Part shown: piece after piece, positions 10,540 to 20,862 of the stretch | How positions within the stretch are numbered: the stretch's first letter is position 1 | Layout: each line of letters opens with the position of its first letter | Source of the DNA: Holothuria scabra | Lineage: Eukaryota; Echinodermata; Holothuroidea; Aspidochirotida; Holothuriidae | DNA: 64,000 bases | Assembly (NCBI GenBank): GCA_037179385.1 | Contig: CM074179.1 | Location: forward strand, 5,270,001-5,334,000 | Direction: 5' to 3' | Translations under genes and position numbers: made by a program | The notes under the pieces: model-generated | Seen by the model: the letters and a program-made list of their open reading frames with translations, nothing else | The model's database searches: none | What the model was told of the DNA's origin: nothing

Positions 10540-10995
10540 TTTCAGTTCCTTCAAAGGATGCACACGTTGACGATATCTCTGTCTCTTCTCAAAACATGCG
10601 CTTATTTTTCCTGTCCTGAGACTTTATTGACCGTCTGTGCTCCCCATATCAGCAATTTGCTTTCCCTTTAGAGGATACACTCGTTGACTATATCTTTGTC
10701 ACATTTCAAAACATGCGCTTATTTTCCGGTCCTGAGACCTTATTGACCGTCTGTGCTCCCCATATCAGCAATTTGTTTTCCCTTTAGAGGATACACTCGT
10801 TGACTATATCTTTGTCACTTTTCAAAACATGTGCGCTTATTTTCCGGTCCTGAGACCTTATTGACCGTCTGTGCTCCCCATATCAGCAATTTGTTTTCCC
10901 TTTAGAGGATACACTCGTTGACTATATCTTTGTCACTTCTCAAAACATGCGCTTATTTTCCTGCCCAAAACCATATTACCAGTTTGAATTATCCT
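10540..10995. repeat. About 117-bp tandem repeat, roughly four copies
   Basis: Units beginning at about 10,567, 10,684, 10,800 and 10,918 share TTGAC(G/T)ATATCT(T/C)TGTC, then CAAAACATG(TG)CGCTTATTTT, then GAGAC(C/T)TTATTGACCGTC. Spacings are 117, 116 and 118 bp. The last unit is partial. The array lies between two minus-strand genes of the Polinton region. Confidence 0.9.
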
Positions 10996-11298
10996 TTCAA
11001 AAGATGCACTGTTTGCAATTTGGTCAACAATCTAGATTCCACAACTTGTCCACGTGTTAGTTCTTGGGGTGTAGCTGGGCAAGATGACGTAGTCAACTCT
11101 GGAAATCTTTGCAAACGTAGCAATTTGTGTGTATTTCACCTGTTTGTGTGTATCCTTGTGGAAGTATAGCCTGCTGGTTTTCCTTGTCGGGATATGCTTC
11201 ATATTTCTTTTCAGCATGTCATGCACGGTAAGTCCTTGTTTTTATTTTTATTAAGCCGCCTTATACCATATATCCTCACCTATATGCTTGTCCGTCTA

Positions 11299-11892
11299 TC
11301 AAAGCAAGGTCATCCATTTGTAAGTAAGAGTCAGTGTCACCAAGGCTATCACCATCATCTTGATCGCAGTTACTCTGCTGTTGTGTGATTTTTTCGTAAA
11401 TGATTCACAAAAGTTATCCTGTTAACAACAAACAATACATGAATCGATTAAAACACCGGTTAGATTTTTTTACCCCTCATAAATGCAGACTGATGGTCTT
11501 ACACTTACCCAACCTCCCTGTTGTTCGATCCACTGAGTGCAACGGTCTTCAACGTATTCTCCAGCAGACTGTGCGAGTTTTTCAATCGTATGTTTATCCT
11601 CTCCTTGTTCGCGATATCGTTGGGCGCATTTTTTAACAAATACGTAGACCATCACGATTCTACCCCAACTGTATACTCCGTCTTTGAACATTGCGTCCAA
11701 TGTAGCTTTGATAGTTTCTTTGTCCCAATGACGAACATGCTTTGCTATATCATTTAGCGAAGTTTCGAATCTCTCATCAATTTCATTTCCCACACGGTAA
11801 AGGGTTTTCATGTATGGGGACGGGCGAGGGTTAAATTCGTCCTTTACAAAATTTCTTCCAAGTTCTCGCGCGATTTTACCAGTTTCACCCAT
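11299..11892 (-). CDS. Bcl-2 family protein, two exons, probably carried by the Polinton
   Basis: Exon 1 is 11,892-11,509 (ATG at 11,892; 128 codons) and exon 2 is 11,418-11,299 (39 codons plus stop). The intron has GTAAGT at its 5' end and AACAG at its 3' end, and phases match. Visible motifs are BH3-like LYRVGNEIDERF, BH1-like YSWGRIVMVYVF, BH2 WIEQQGGW split from DNF by the intron, and a C-terminal hydrophobic tail (MMVIALVTLTLTY) flanked by Lys, as in proteins anchored to mitochondrial or ER membrane. The total of 167 residues is normal for this family. An intron at the BH2 Gly-Gly-Trp is a known conserved feature of animal BCL2-type genes. With all BH domains and tail present, it could control apoptosis; anti- versus pro-apoptotic is not decidable. 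It might be a host gene if the Polinton ends earlier. Confidence 0.87.
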
Positions 11893-12097
11893 CGTGATTA
11901 TATCGACTAATGTCAAATACAACCCATTAAAACCTTTTTATATATATATAGTACTTTGCGAAACGATGACGATAATACAACATGTTAAGACCTGTTCGCT
12001 TCAGTAAACAATAAAAAGTAAAAAAAAAAAAAAAAGTTTGCTCATAATAAAATAATGACAAAAGTATAAGCATTGAGATTTCCAAATAGCGCCCTCC

Positions 12098-12980
12098 TTA
12101 TCGGGTAGCCCACATAGGCTCCCACCACCGAAAGAGCATCGGCTCCATTTTAGGCTCCTTCTTTGGGGGCCTATCGGCCCCCTGGGGGGGGGGTGTCCGG
12201 GGTATCTCTACACTACTGACGTCCTCTTCCTGCCCCTTGCAGGGGGGCACCGCCGTCCCACCTTCTTTGCCCCCGGTTCTGGGAAACCCTCGACAGGTTT
12301 TACCATCTCCTACCGACCAGTCGGGAATAGGCTCCATGTTTGGCTCCTGAACTGACGTGTCAGGTGCAGCGACGGTCCTTTCAGGTACATCACCTCATCC
12401 TCTGTAGAAATATCGAACAGACTGGGCTCGGGTTTGGTCTCTGGGATCTCCATGGTGGAAGACCCAATCTCACTCGTGGACCGGGAAAGGCCCTTGGTGC
12501 TGCCTGTAACTGTAGCCGGACTCGCCACACACTTCGCACAACGAAACCTCCCTCGATATATGGCCCAGTTGCCACCTGTCCGCAAGGTGCCCTGTGGGTT
12601 TATCAAAATATCTTACCCCAGCAGTTTCTGTCCCCCTACTCTTATTGCTGAGGGGATGTCCGTGTACAAAAACATGAACTGTCTCTTTCCGTTCTAAGGC
12701 GTAGGGCGGTCTGCATGGTATAGCTGCCGCCTGTCTACAAACTCTTCCATACTGAGCCAGGATGGTACGCACGACCTCGTCTTCTACTGCAATGGGGGGG
12801 GGCATGCAGGACCGTCAGGGGAATCCTCATAGGCCACTATCTCAGCACCCGTTGGAAAAGTCTCATCTCCTCTGATTTAAAAGTTACGTCAAACCTCGCT
12901 CATTCTTGCCGACGCTAATCGCAACTAAATTTTCTTCTACCTTCACACCACAATTTTTCAGCTTTTCGAAAACACTTAAA
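12098..12980 (-). pseudogene. LINE ORF1 remnant (LINE-B-like), decayed
   Basis: Three overlapping minus-strand blocks in different frames add up to a LINE ORF1: an N-terminal segment near 12,960 (VFEKLKN, then VKVEENLV), a stretch with VRYFDKPTGH and Cys residues (CAKC, CEVC) that looks like broken CCHC knuckles, and a Pro/Glu-rich C-terminal tail to 12,098. Related ORF1 pieces occur at 27,240, 33,140 and 54,079. The protein would bind LINE RNA. The remnant is flanked on its 5' side by an A-run at about 12,979-13,002. It is non-coding now because of frameshifts. Confidence 0.6.
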
Positions 12981-13003
12981 AAAAAAAAAAAAAAAAAAAA
13001 AAC

Positions 13004-13590
13004 ACATCATAAGAGTGCGTGTACACTTTGGAAGAGCCGTTGCATACACAACAAGTAAAGGAGCCAGAACGCCGACACACAGTTTCGATAGATTCCAAAG
13101 CAGATTACAGTGGTATTGATTGAAGCCTCAAACAGTAACCAGGTCATTGTTTTCACAGACTCGTTATCTAGCCTCTTAGCACTCATAGTCCAGCTTTATG
13201 GGCATTAATGCCACCATGTTTTTTCGATTGCCTATCATGTCTATAAACAGAATATATGTGTATTTTCGGGTGGGTTGGGAAATATATAGCGGGGTATCTG
13301 CCATGAATCAGGGCGCTAAAAATAAAAATTTTAGGGGTAGGGGAAAGTAAAATGGCTATTAGTTGTCATCCAGGAACTCGAGAGTAATAAACGACCCCTC
13401 AAATTATTTGAAAAGAAATTGTCATTTAGTTGATGTACAGATTTTGAAAATCACGTGACTTTTGATTTTGACCTTTACCTAAATCTTGACTATGCTGTTT
13501 TAAAATGTACATTACATTGATTCATTTGTCCCAGTTTGACCTGAAATGATTTTATTACATGTCTTCAGACAATTTTAGGCTACTAGTGTG
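13004..13590. other. Unclassified non-coding stretch
   Basis: I see no long frame, family resemblance or clear repeat structure in this stretch. Confidence 0.5.
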
Positions 13591-13770
13591 CTTTTTAAGT
13601 CCATTGAAACGGCACGTACAAAACAAAAACTCAAACCGGATCGGGCAAAAACATAAACGGAAACTATTTACAGACTGCTAAATCAAACAGAAAATTGTTC
13701 GTTACAGTAATAAAGCTATATAAACAGATATTTAAAAACTATGTACAGAAAATTATGTTCAGTTAAATGG
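13591..13770 (-). mobile_element. LINE-A 3' end, 5'-truncated
   Basis: Read on the minus strand this is the LINE-A 3' UTR: repeated GTAAATA, AGCTTTATTACTGTAA and CATAATTTTCTGT units, then GATCCGGTTTGAGTTTTTG, then the terminal GTGCCGTTTCAATG and CTTAAAAAG. The same module occurs at a dozen other places in the window. Confidence 0.8.
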
Positions 13771-13944
13771 CAACCTATTCATGGTTAATGATCATTTTCA
13801 TATCTATTTAAGCATTTCTTGTTGTAGCAAATTTTTTAATTGCATATCTACATGTCCATACCGATACCACTGTCCCATTTTTTTTTTTGGTAACCTTACA
13901 CGAAATCAAGTGGAAAAGGAAAATATTGTGGGTATCGCTCGTTC

Positions 13945-14700
13945 AAAATGGCCGCCAAAAACAGAATGGAGGCAAAAATTATGAATATATTGTGTATTGT
14001 ATATTTTAAATATGTAGAAATGTTTCTGAGGTATCGACCTTTAAAATTTGACTAAGTTAATTTTGGAATTTCTGTCATAAAATAAAATTAACAGTGAAAT
14101 TCAGGTTAACCAAGATGGCGGAAAACAACAAAATGGCCGACAAACTAAATAAAATATTTCCAAAAAATTGTAAAGAAATATTGCTCAATCTTAATGATGT
14201 AAAATAATGTGTTCAAATTCACTTGGTACAAGACAAAACTAGTCAGCCAATATGTCGGAATTGCACTGAAGAAGTAAAACCAATACAGTAAAAATTCCTC
14301 TTCGAAGCATGATTTCTGGTATTTTATGCAGGACCCCATACTAACCAAGATGGCGGAAACAACAAAATGGTCGCCAATAAAACGATCATAATGTATAAAA
14401 AATAACATGAAAAACACTCATTAAAACACTTTTGACAGAGTTGCCCTTCATTTCTGGCCAGATTTTATGGCAAATAATCCAAAAACATTTTTCAAAATAT
14501 TTTTTTTGGAACTCAGATCGACTAAAATGACGGAAGAGCAAAACGGGGGCAAAGCAGTGATTATGTTGATATATCATAACGATAGGAAGATAATCATAAC
14601 ATGTCTCCATTTTCCGTTGTAAATATTAACAAAGTATTTTTCTGGACATTTCTCTTAGGATCCAGGTCAACCAAGATGGAGGATATAGGAAAATGTCGCT
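13945..14700 (+). repeat. Degenerate repeat field centred on ATGGCGG-type motifs
   Basis: Five sites share the pattern AACCAAGATGGCGGAA or a close variant, usually followed about 20 bp later by a second AATGGCCG-type word. They lie near 13,948, 14,109, 14,344, 14,521 and 14,670, spaced about 150-235 bp apart in A/T-rich DNA. The core resembles the binding site of the factor YY1. They look like units of an old diverged tandem repeat. Confidence 0.6.
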
Positions 14701-14759
14701 ACAAAATATTTCTAACACATTTGGCATTGGTAGCCTAAAATTGCCTGAAGATATCAAAC

Positions 14760-15125
14760 TAGGACAAATGGATCAATTTACTGTACACAAATCAATTGTG
14801 CTTGCGTGGGTCCCTAGTTACGTAGTCATACAGGGAAATGAAAGAGTCGATATACTCGCTAATGAAGCCCCTACAAAAGGACGTCACCAACACTTGCTTG
14901 CCTCTCACTGACTATCCCCCTAAAATCAATGGCTTTACAAAATCAAATGGCAAGAACGGTGGGATTCCTTTACCGAAAACAAACTGTACCAAGTGAAAGG
15001 TACGGTAGGAACTACCGGAATTGGAGTCCCAAGTAAACGGAGGGATGATTTGGTCCTGACTAGGGGCCGCATTGGTAAAACCTTGTTTGAACAAACAGAT
15101 TCTTCCGGTATTCTTGACATTTCTG
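14760..15125 (+). pseudogene. RNase H and C-terminal fragment of a Jockey-like LINE
   Basis: The frame to 14,911 carries IVLAWVPSYVVIQGNERVD followed by LANEA, which matches the RNase H domain of Jockey/I-type LINEs (WVPSH.G..GNE.AD.LA). After a frame change, 14,940-15,125 carries KWQERWDSFTENKLYQV and later RRDDLVLTRGRIGKT, typical of the region after RNase H. It is a short fragment with both ends missing and at least one frameshift. It ends just before a LINE-A 3' end. Confidence 0.7.
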
Positions 15126-15189
15126 ACATGGCCCACGCCTATGCTGTTTTTTCTTTCTTTTCTTTCGATAAATTGACCACCCGTTCTTT

Positions 15190-17375
15190 TTCTTTTACTT
15201 AAGGGACATTAACTCAAACCAGACCGGACAAAAACACAAAGGCAAAGGATATTTACAGAACCTTAACATTCACCAAGAAACAAAAATTTGTGTAGCTATA
15301 TACAAAGCTATTTACATATTTTATCACACATGGTTACAGGTTAACTACCACCCGCCCCGCCCTCACCGAAACAATTGGCCCTCAACCTTCGGTTTAATCT
15401 CCGTCCTCACCGACGCCAGGACGACGCCTCCCCTCCCTCCTAGAGACTATATTACAACGGTCCCTCCATACGGCCAGCTTAACCGATGCCGAAACAAAGG
15501 TGAGTATACCATGAACACTTGTGTTACATGGTGGGGGCGATACACCGTAAAAAGCATAGTCCTGGCTGACAGCCCAGGTGTTACAAAACGTCAGGCGGTC
15601 AGCCAGGACTTGAAACCACTCCCAGAGGAAAGCTACAGTGCCAAAACAGATGAGTCACACTCTCCCACTTTGTGCACCCAGTGCGGGGGCAAATGCCATC
15701 TCCAAGACGCCACCGGAGGCGCTTGAGGTTGGTAACGATGGCATCGTGTGCAATTCGCCACAACAGGTCTCGCTGGTGGTAGTCTAGTGACCTGCCGTGC
15801 ACTACGCGCCAAACTTCCGGTGCCATTGCACAGTTGTTCGGTTGGGCCTGGCCGACCAACTCATCAAAAATGCCCCGGTACAGGTCCCCTGCACTGGACT
15901 GCGAGACGTCCCCTACTGTTGACATCATACGGAGAGTGTGCATCATGTGACAATATGCACCCGAAGGCCTCCAACTGTGAGGGGCACTATTACTTAACAG
16001 GGTCGGAAAGAACCTACGGAGTACAAAGTAGGAAAATGGCATTTCACTTTCCACAGCACTAAAAATACACTTGGCCAGGAGAGAACGGAGCTTTGAGGGA
16101 AAATGCACAAGGCCAAGTCCCCCGTGCTGAAGGTCCTGGTAAACCACCACCTTCCTTTTGACCAGCTCCGTTTTCCCTGACCATAGGAACTTAAAGACGA
16201 CCCTCTCAAGTCGCACAAGGACACTTTCTGGAGCAGCCAGGACAGTGCCAGGGTACCACAGGAGAGGGTAGATGAAACGATTAATTACAGTTACTTTCCC
16301 CAACAGACTAATGTAGCGTCCTCCATAGTCTGTGATCCTAGCCTCCACCAGGTCCACTTTCTCATTCCAGGTAAGTAACTCGGGAGAGCCGTAACCATAT
16401 ACCATTGATTTTCATGGCGTCGTCAACCCGTGATGCTGTGAAGGGTAGCCGTTTCCACCGCCACTTACCTAGACGAAGCCCTTTGGTCTTTGTGGGATTC
16501 AGTTTCGCACCTGTCGCTCTTTGAAACGTGGACAGGGTGCCAGTAAGGGCCCTGAAGGAAGCTAGGTCAGAAAATATGCATGTTACGTCATCAGCATACT
16601 GGAGCCACTTGACTTCAGCTACACCGGGAATGCGAAAAGAGCGGAACGAAGGCTCTCGCAAGGGATTCACTAAATAACACAGAGTAAAGGTGACAGGGGG
16701 CACCCCTGGCGTACCCCGCGTTGGACCCAGAAGGGGCCCGACGGTAGGCCATTTACGATAACACGACTATATACATTTTTATACAATAAGGCGATCCATT
16801 TAACAAAACCTGGATTCAAACCAAACTTCATCAAGACTTTAAAAAGGAATCCGTGATCAACCATGTCGAAGGCGTTCTCCTGATCGAGAGAGACAAGCGC
16901 ACACGGAAGATCACGGTCTGTCACATACTCAACTAAGTCCCGCACCAACCAGAGGTTTTGCTGAATACTGTGTCCCCGCACCGCACATGTCTGAAGAGGA
17001 CCTACAAGATCCGGCATGACACAGCCCAGTCTGTTGCAAAGAGCTTTCGCAAGGATCTTGTAGTCCACATTTAAAAGAGTAATTGGTCGCTTGTTTTTCG
17101 GTTCAAGGGGGTCTCCAGACTTGGGCAACAAAGTAATCACTCCTGTGCGCTGCGACGGGCTCAACGATCCAGCGAGGAAGGCGGAGATGAATACATCGCG
17201 GAAATCGTGTCCGACGGTACCCCAAAAGCGTTTGTAGAATTCTACCGGAATACCGTCCGACCCAGGTGACTTTCCGGCCTTCATTTTCGCCACCGCCTTC
17301 CAGAGCTCATCGACAGTCAAGGGGGAACCAAGTTCATCGTTCTGCTCTGTAGCAGCTCACAAACACTCGGTGACG
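15190..17375 (-). mobile_element. LINE-A copy, 5'-truncated, ORF2 C-terminal half plus 3' UTR
   Basis: From right to left the ORF2 pieces are: RT start (MKAGKSPGSDGIPVEFYKRF, about 17,290), RPITLLNVDYKILAKAL (about 17,080), LVSLDQENAFDMVDHG (about 16,880), YADDVT (about 16,590), and the C-terminal Cys/His segment CPRTGCTKWESVTHLFWHC (about 15,680). The 3' UTR runs to about 15,195. Frames change at about 16,690 and 16,390, so it is a pseudogene. The RT looks like the Tx1/L1 group. The 5' end at 17,360 joins abruptly to a displaced piece of the endonuclease region. Confidence 0.85.
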
Positions 17376-17577
17376 GCGCTGGTGGAGAGTACACCCGGTC
17401 CAACCTTAATTATATGATATGAACATATAACACGGCATACTTTCACCAAAACCTAACATAAAAGCTGCTCACAATCACTCGGTGACAGCGCTGGTGGAGA
17501 GTGCACCCGGTCCAACCTTAATTATATGATATGAAAATATAACACGGCATACTTTCACCAAAACCTAACATAAAAGA
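17354..17577. repeat. 112-bp tandem duplication with a displaced LINE-A piece
   Basis: Two copies (starting at about 17,354 and 17,466) each hold GGAGAGT(A/G)CACCCGGTCCAA, which belongs to the LINE-A endonuclease region, fused to an A/T-rich segment with AATTATATGATATGAA. In intact LINE-A copies that endonuclease word lies about 650 bp further upstream of where the RT part stops here, so a deletion preceded the duplication. Confidence 0.8.
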
Positions 17578-18310
17578 TAAACAACCTATATCCTCTCAAT
17601 TTTAAATTCAACACGAGTAATCTTTCATGTCATGAAATGAAAGACGATTGGGCTCAGCACAAAGACTGGCAGACTTTCAAAGAGGATAACTAGAAACTTT
17701 TCTTTCGACATGTAAACAGTCACTTTCAGTTCCCTGACAGTAAATATGTACACAAAAATAAATATTTAGAATGGAAACAAAAGGTCAGTTTAAGTTTCTC
17801 TTAATTCCTGCTAAAATTCAACTCGAGGATAGGACTCAACATGATGACTGGCAAACTTTTACCAATTTGAAATATGCAAAGGCTAAATAGAAACTTTACT
17901 TTCGACATGGAAATACTCTTACTTTCGTGGCAAAAATAATTATTTAATTGGAGTGAAAACAATGCATGGTATACTGTTGCCCCGTACAACCGGGGGAGGG
18001 GATTCCCGAACAATTGGATGAAACCTTTGTCTAAGCAAAATTAACGAAATTATATATCTCGGACAGAACGAAGCATGAGTATATCGTTAGGTTTACTTTC
18101 ACGAAAAACAGGAGATGCATGAACCTGTAAATGAACTTGAGAAAAGAGCTATGAGAAAAGAGACGCATATTTTCGGAAAGAATGGAAATAATTAGACAGC
18201 AGGGCGTTAGAATGGGCGTACAAGTGTCACTATTCGGCTTAGACTTGGACCAAATGGCGGGAAAGGGGCCCCGCAACTAACTTTGGCAATAAGTACCTAA
18301 TGCACCTAAT
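17578..18310. other. Unclassified non-coding stretch
   Basis: Holds diverged sub-repeats: segments near 17,640-17,770 and 17,810-17,945 share TTTCGACATG(T/G)AAA and related words at a spacing of about 190 bp. I see no coding content. Confidence 0.4.
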
Positions 18311-18314
18311 TTAA

Positions 18315-18328
18315 CCCTCTAGAGGCCA
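18315..18328 (+). repeat. piggyBac left terminal inverted repeat
   Basis: CCCTCTAGAGGCCA directly after TTAA; its partner is at 21,310-21,323. Confidence 0.92.
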
Positions 18329-19122
18329 CTGTTGCACTGGAGCAACATGACCTTAAGCCCTGCAGCTACCCAATGATTACCTTTTTGAACCAATGTTGTC
18401 CAGGAGCAACAGTTGTGGACTCATCTATCAAATAGGGGGCAGTATGCAAGAACAAGTAGGGATTTTACAGCTTTCTGAATATGGCAGCCTGCATCCAGTG
18501 TTATACATGTGATCCCTCTGAGATTGACAGTGAATTTCATAAAGATCGAGGTATGTTATTGCAAGTTGCTGTTATTGTGCTCTTTTATAATGTTCTTCTC
18601 ATGTTATTCAGACAATAATTTGATTCAGAAACTTTGAGAACATTTCAAAATATTAAAATGAATTACGTGTTGCTGTGGAGCAACATTGGGATTATGTGTT
18701 AGCCTATGCAGTGTTAGGCTATGTAGCCTAAGCTAGGATTAGTATGTACACATCAATGGTGCTTTGGCCTATGTTTAGGTCAGTCATGTTATGTATGTGC
18801 TGACCCCTTTTAATGTGATTATTCATTCAAGTAGGTTCAAACTGTACCCCTGGGACAACAGGGTATTGTGCCAACGGGGGAGTGGGCTGGGGTGGGAATG
18901 GGGTCAATAGGAAGTAGCCTAGTTGCTGAACTGGCATAGAGGGGGATTTGACTAGTTAATAACTGAAGGAATTGCAAAGTTTTATCAAAGTTGAATTGTT
19001 TTATCAGGTCAACACCTAGGCCTATGGGCTATATGTTGTGTTTTTTGCAATTGATGAATAAAGTTTTGTGTTTTGACCTTTAGACCTATGATATCCCTGT
19101 TGTCTTTCTGTTCAATCAGATC

Positions 19123-20862
19123 ATGGCAAAGCGTGTTCAGGATATTTGGGACACAGCTGGTGCATCAGACAGTGAATGTGATGATTTGCCAGAAGATGAT
19201 GACCGAGATGTTGACTGGCGTGGCGATTTGACCACTGCATCATGCGATGACACTGCTACGGAAAGCTGGTCCGAATCTGATGACGAACCGCTCAGCGCCC
19301 TGGAACCCTTGATAAAGGTCAAGCGAAAGGCGGCAGATAAACATCAGAAAGAAAAGCCGAAATACACTTTTGAGACTCGCAGGAAGTTCGTGCCACCAGA
19401 TAACATTCCTGGCCCCATTCAGCCTCCCCCAGAGGAACTGACGCCTTGCCAGTACTTCCAGATGTTTGTGACCCCTGAAATGCTGGAATTAGTACTCATG
19501 GAGTCAAATAAATATGCCTTAGACAAGGGTGAAGAGCTCAACATGAGTAAGGCTGAACTTGAAACATATCTAGGTATCTACTTCTATATGGGTCTTGTCA
19601 AAATGCCAGCAGTGAATGCCTACTGGGAAAATGAGTTGAGGTTTTCACCAATAGCTGACAGTTTGAGTCGCAACCGCTTCAAGATCCAGCGAAACCTCCA
19701 TTTCGCAGACAACAATCTTGCCACCGATGAACTGAAAACCGATAGGATTTGGAAATTGCGGCCCTGGATCACTTCTTTGCAGAAGAATTTCAGGGCTGTG
19801 AGTTTTGATGAGTTCCAGTGTGTGGATGAAATCATGATAGCCTTCAAAGGTCGGTCCCTGGTAAAGCAGTACCTTCCCAAGAAACCAAAGAAGTGGGGTC
19901 TCAAGTTGTGGGGGCGCTGCTCATCATCTGGCTTCCTGCATGATTTTGAAGTATATCAAGGCAAGGGAACTGGACTTGAGGGTAACCAAGTATCGGAGTG
20001 TGGTCTCGGTGGTAATGTAGTGCTCCACCTTTGTGAGTCTCTTCCCCGCAACCAACACTATAAGATATTCGCAGACAACTACTTCTCCAACTTCTCCTTG
20101 GCAGCAGAAATCAAGCGTCGCGGAATCGGTGAGTTCACTGGAACCATCCAGCAGAACAGATGCCATGGTGCCCCTCTGAAGACTGAGAAGGACCTGAAAG
20201 CTGAAGGGAGGGGCTCTTATCACTCTGTCTACGAGCGAAACGACAACCTCGCCCTGGTCCGATGGTATGACAATAAGACCGTCACCATGCTGTCGACATA
20301 CGTCGGACAAGACCCAACCAGCAAGGTGAAACGCTACGATAGAGCAGCGAAGCAGCATGTTGAAGTGGAACGTCCTGCAGTAGTAGGGACATATAATGAA
20401 AAGATGGGCGGGGTAGACTTATTGGACATGATGTGTACATTGTACAAGCGCCAAATCAAAGGCAAGCGATGGTACATGTATATATTTTACCACACCCTTA
20501 CCGTGGCTCTGGTAAATGCATGGTTCCTCTACCGGAGGGACATGAAAGAGCTTGGTATATCGCCAGTGATGCCACTGAAGAGGTTCCAGGCCATTGTAGA
20601 TGACGCGCTGGTTAGAAGTGACAAAGCAACTCGTGGCCGACCATCGGTAAAGTCTCCTCCAGTTGTGAAGCAGCAGGTTCGACCGGGGCCTTCAAGTGAT
20701 GTCCGCCATGACAGGGTTGACCACTGGCCAGTCCAGCAGGCAAAACGCAACCGCTGTAAATTGTGTCCCAAAGGCTTCACAAGTTTCCAGTGTTCAAAAT
20801 GCAAGGCATACCTATGTTTGTTCCCAGGAAGAAATTGCTTCGTAGTTTATCATCAGAAGTAA
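19123..20862 (+). CDS. piggyBac transposase, intact, 579 aa
   Basis: This DDD transposase cuts and pastes the surrounding element at TTAA sites. It has an acidic N-terminus (about residues 15-60), then the DDE_Tnp_1_7 core. Candidate catalytic Asp residues are D235 (VDEIMIAFKGR), D318 (FADNYFSN) and D432 (GGVDLLDMM), in the same order and context as in known piggyBac enzymes. The C-terminus has the Cys-rich zinc-binding domain (CKLCPKGFTSFQC, SKCKAYLC) needed for end recognition. ATG 19,123 follows a candidate splice acceptor (TTCAATCAG). Length and domain set are normal and there are no stops or frameshifts. PGBD-type domesticated proteins are related, but the flanking inverted repeats indicate an active-type transposon. 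Confidence 0.96.
   Translation: MAKRVQDIWDTAGASDSECDDLPEDDDRDVDWRGDLTTASCDDTATESWSESDDEPLSALEPLIKVKRKAADKHQKEKPKYTFETRRKFVPPDNIPGPIQPPPEELTPCQYFQMFVTPEMLELVLMESNKYALDKGEELNMSKAELETYLGIYFYMGLVKMPAVNAYWENELRFSPIADSLSRNRFKIQRNLHFADNNLATDELKTDRIWKLRPWITSLQKNFRAVSFDEFQCVDEIMIAFKGRSLVKQYLPKKPKKWGLKLWGRCSSSGFLHDFEVYQGKGTGLEGNQVSECGLGGNVVLHLCESLPRNQHYKIFADNYFSNFSLAAEIKRRGIGEFTGTIQQNRCHGAPLKTEKDLKAEGRGSYHSVYERNDNLALVRWYDNKTVTMLSTYVGQDPTSKVKRYDRAAKQHVEVERPAVVGTYNEKMGGVDLLDMMCTLYKRQIKGKRWYMYIFYHTLTVALVNAWFLYRRDMKELGISPVMPLKRFQAIVDDALVRSDKATRGRPSVKSPPVVKQQVRPGPSSDVRHDRVDHWPVQQAKRNRCKLCPKGFTSFQCSKCKAYLCLFPGRNCFVVYHQK

Larger units (their letters stand above)
1..12060 (-). mobile_element. Polinton/Maverick (adintovirus-like) element, right part, end not located
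   Basis: A block of minus-strand genes has the standard Polinton set: protein-primed DNA polymerase B, FtsK/A32-like packaging ATPase, retroviral-type integrase with chromodomain, and several small virion-type proteins. Such elements are usually 15-20 kb with long terminal inverted repeats and a 6-bp target duplication. The double jelly-roll major capsid protein and adenain-like protease are absent and should lie left of base 1. The right boundary is not visible because the partner inverted repeat is outside the window; 12,060 is only where LINE-like sequence takes over. The integrase has two frameshifts and the polymerase one, so this is a decayed resident copy, although most genes are still open. 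Confidence 0.9.

Noticed and set aside
11893..11922. Longer Bcl-2-like start at 11,922
   Set aside because: That start is TTG; the first ATG in frame is at 11,892, and a eukaryotic gene is expected to use it.
12979..13003. A-run as a LINE poly(A) tail
   Set aside because: It lies at the 5' side of the minus-strand LINE-B ORF1, so it is not that element's tail; LINE-A itself ends without poly(A).
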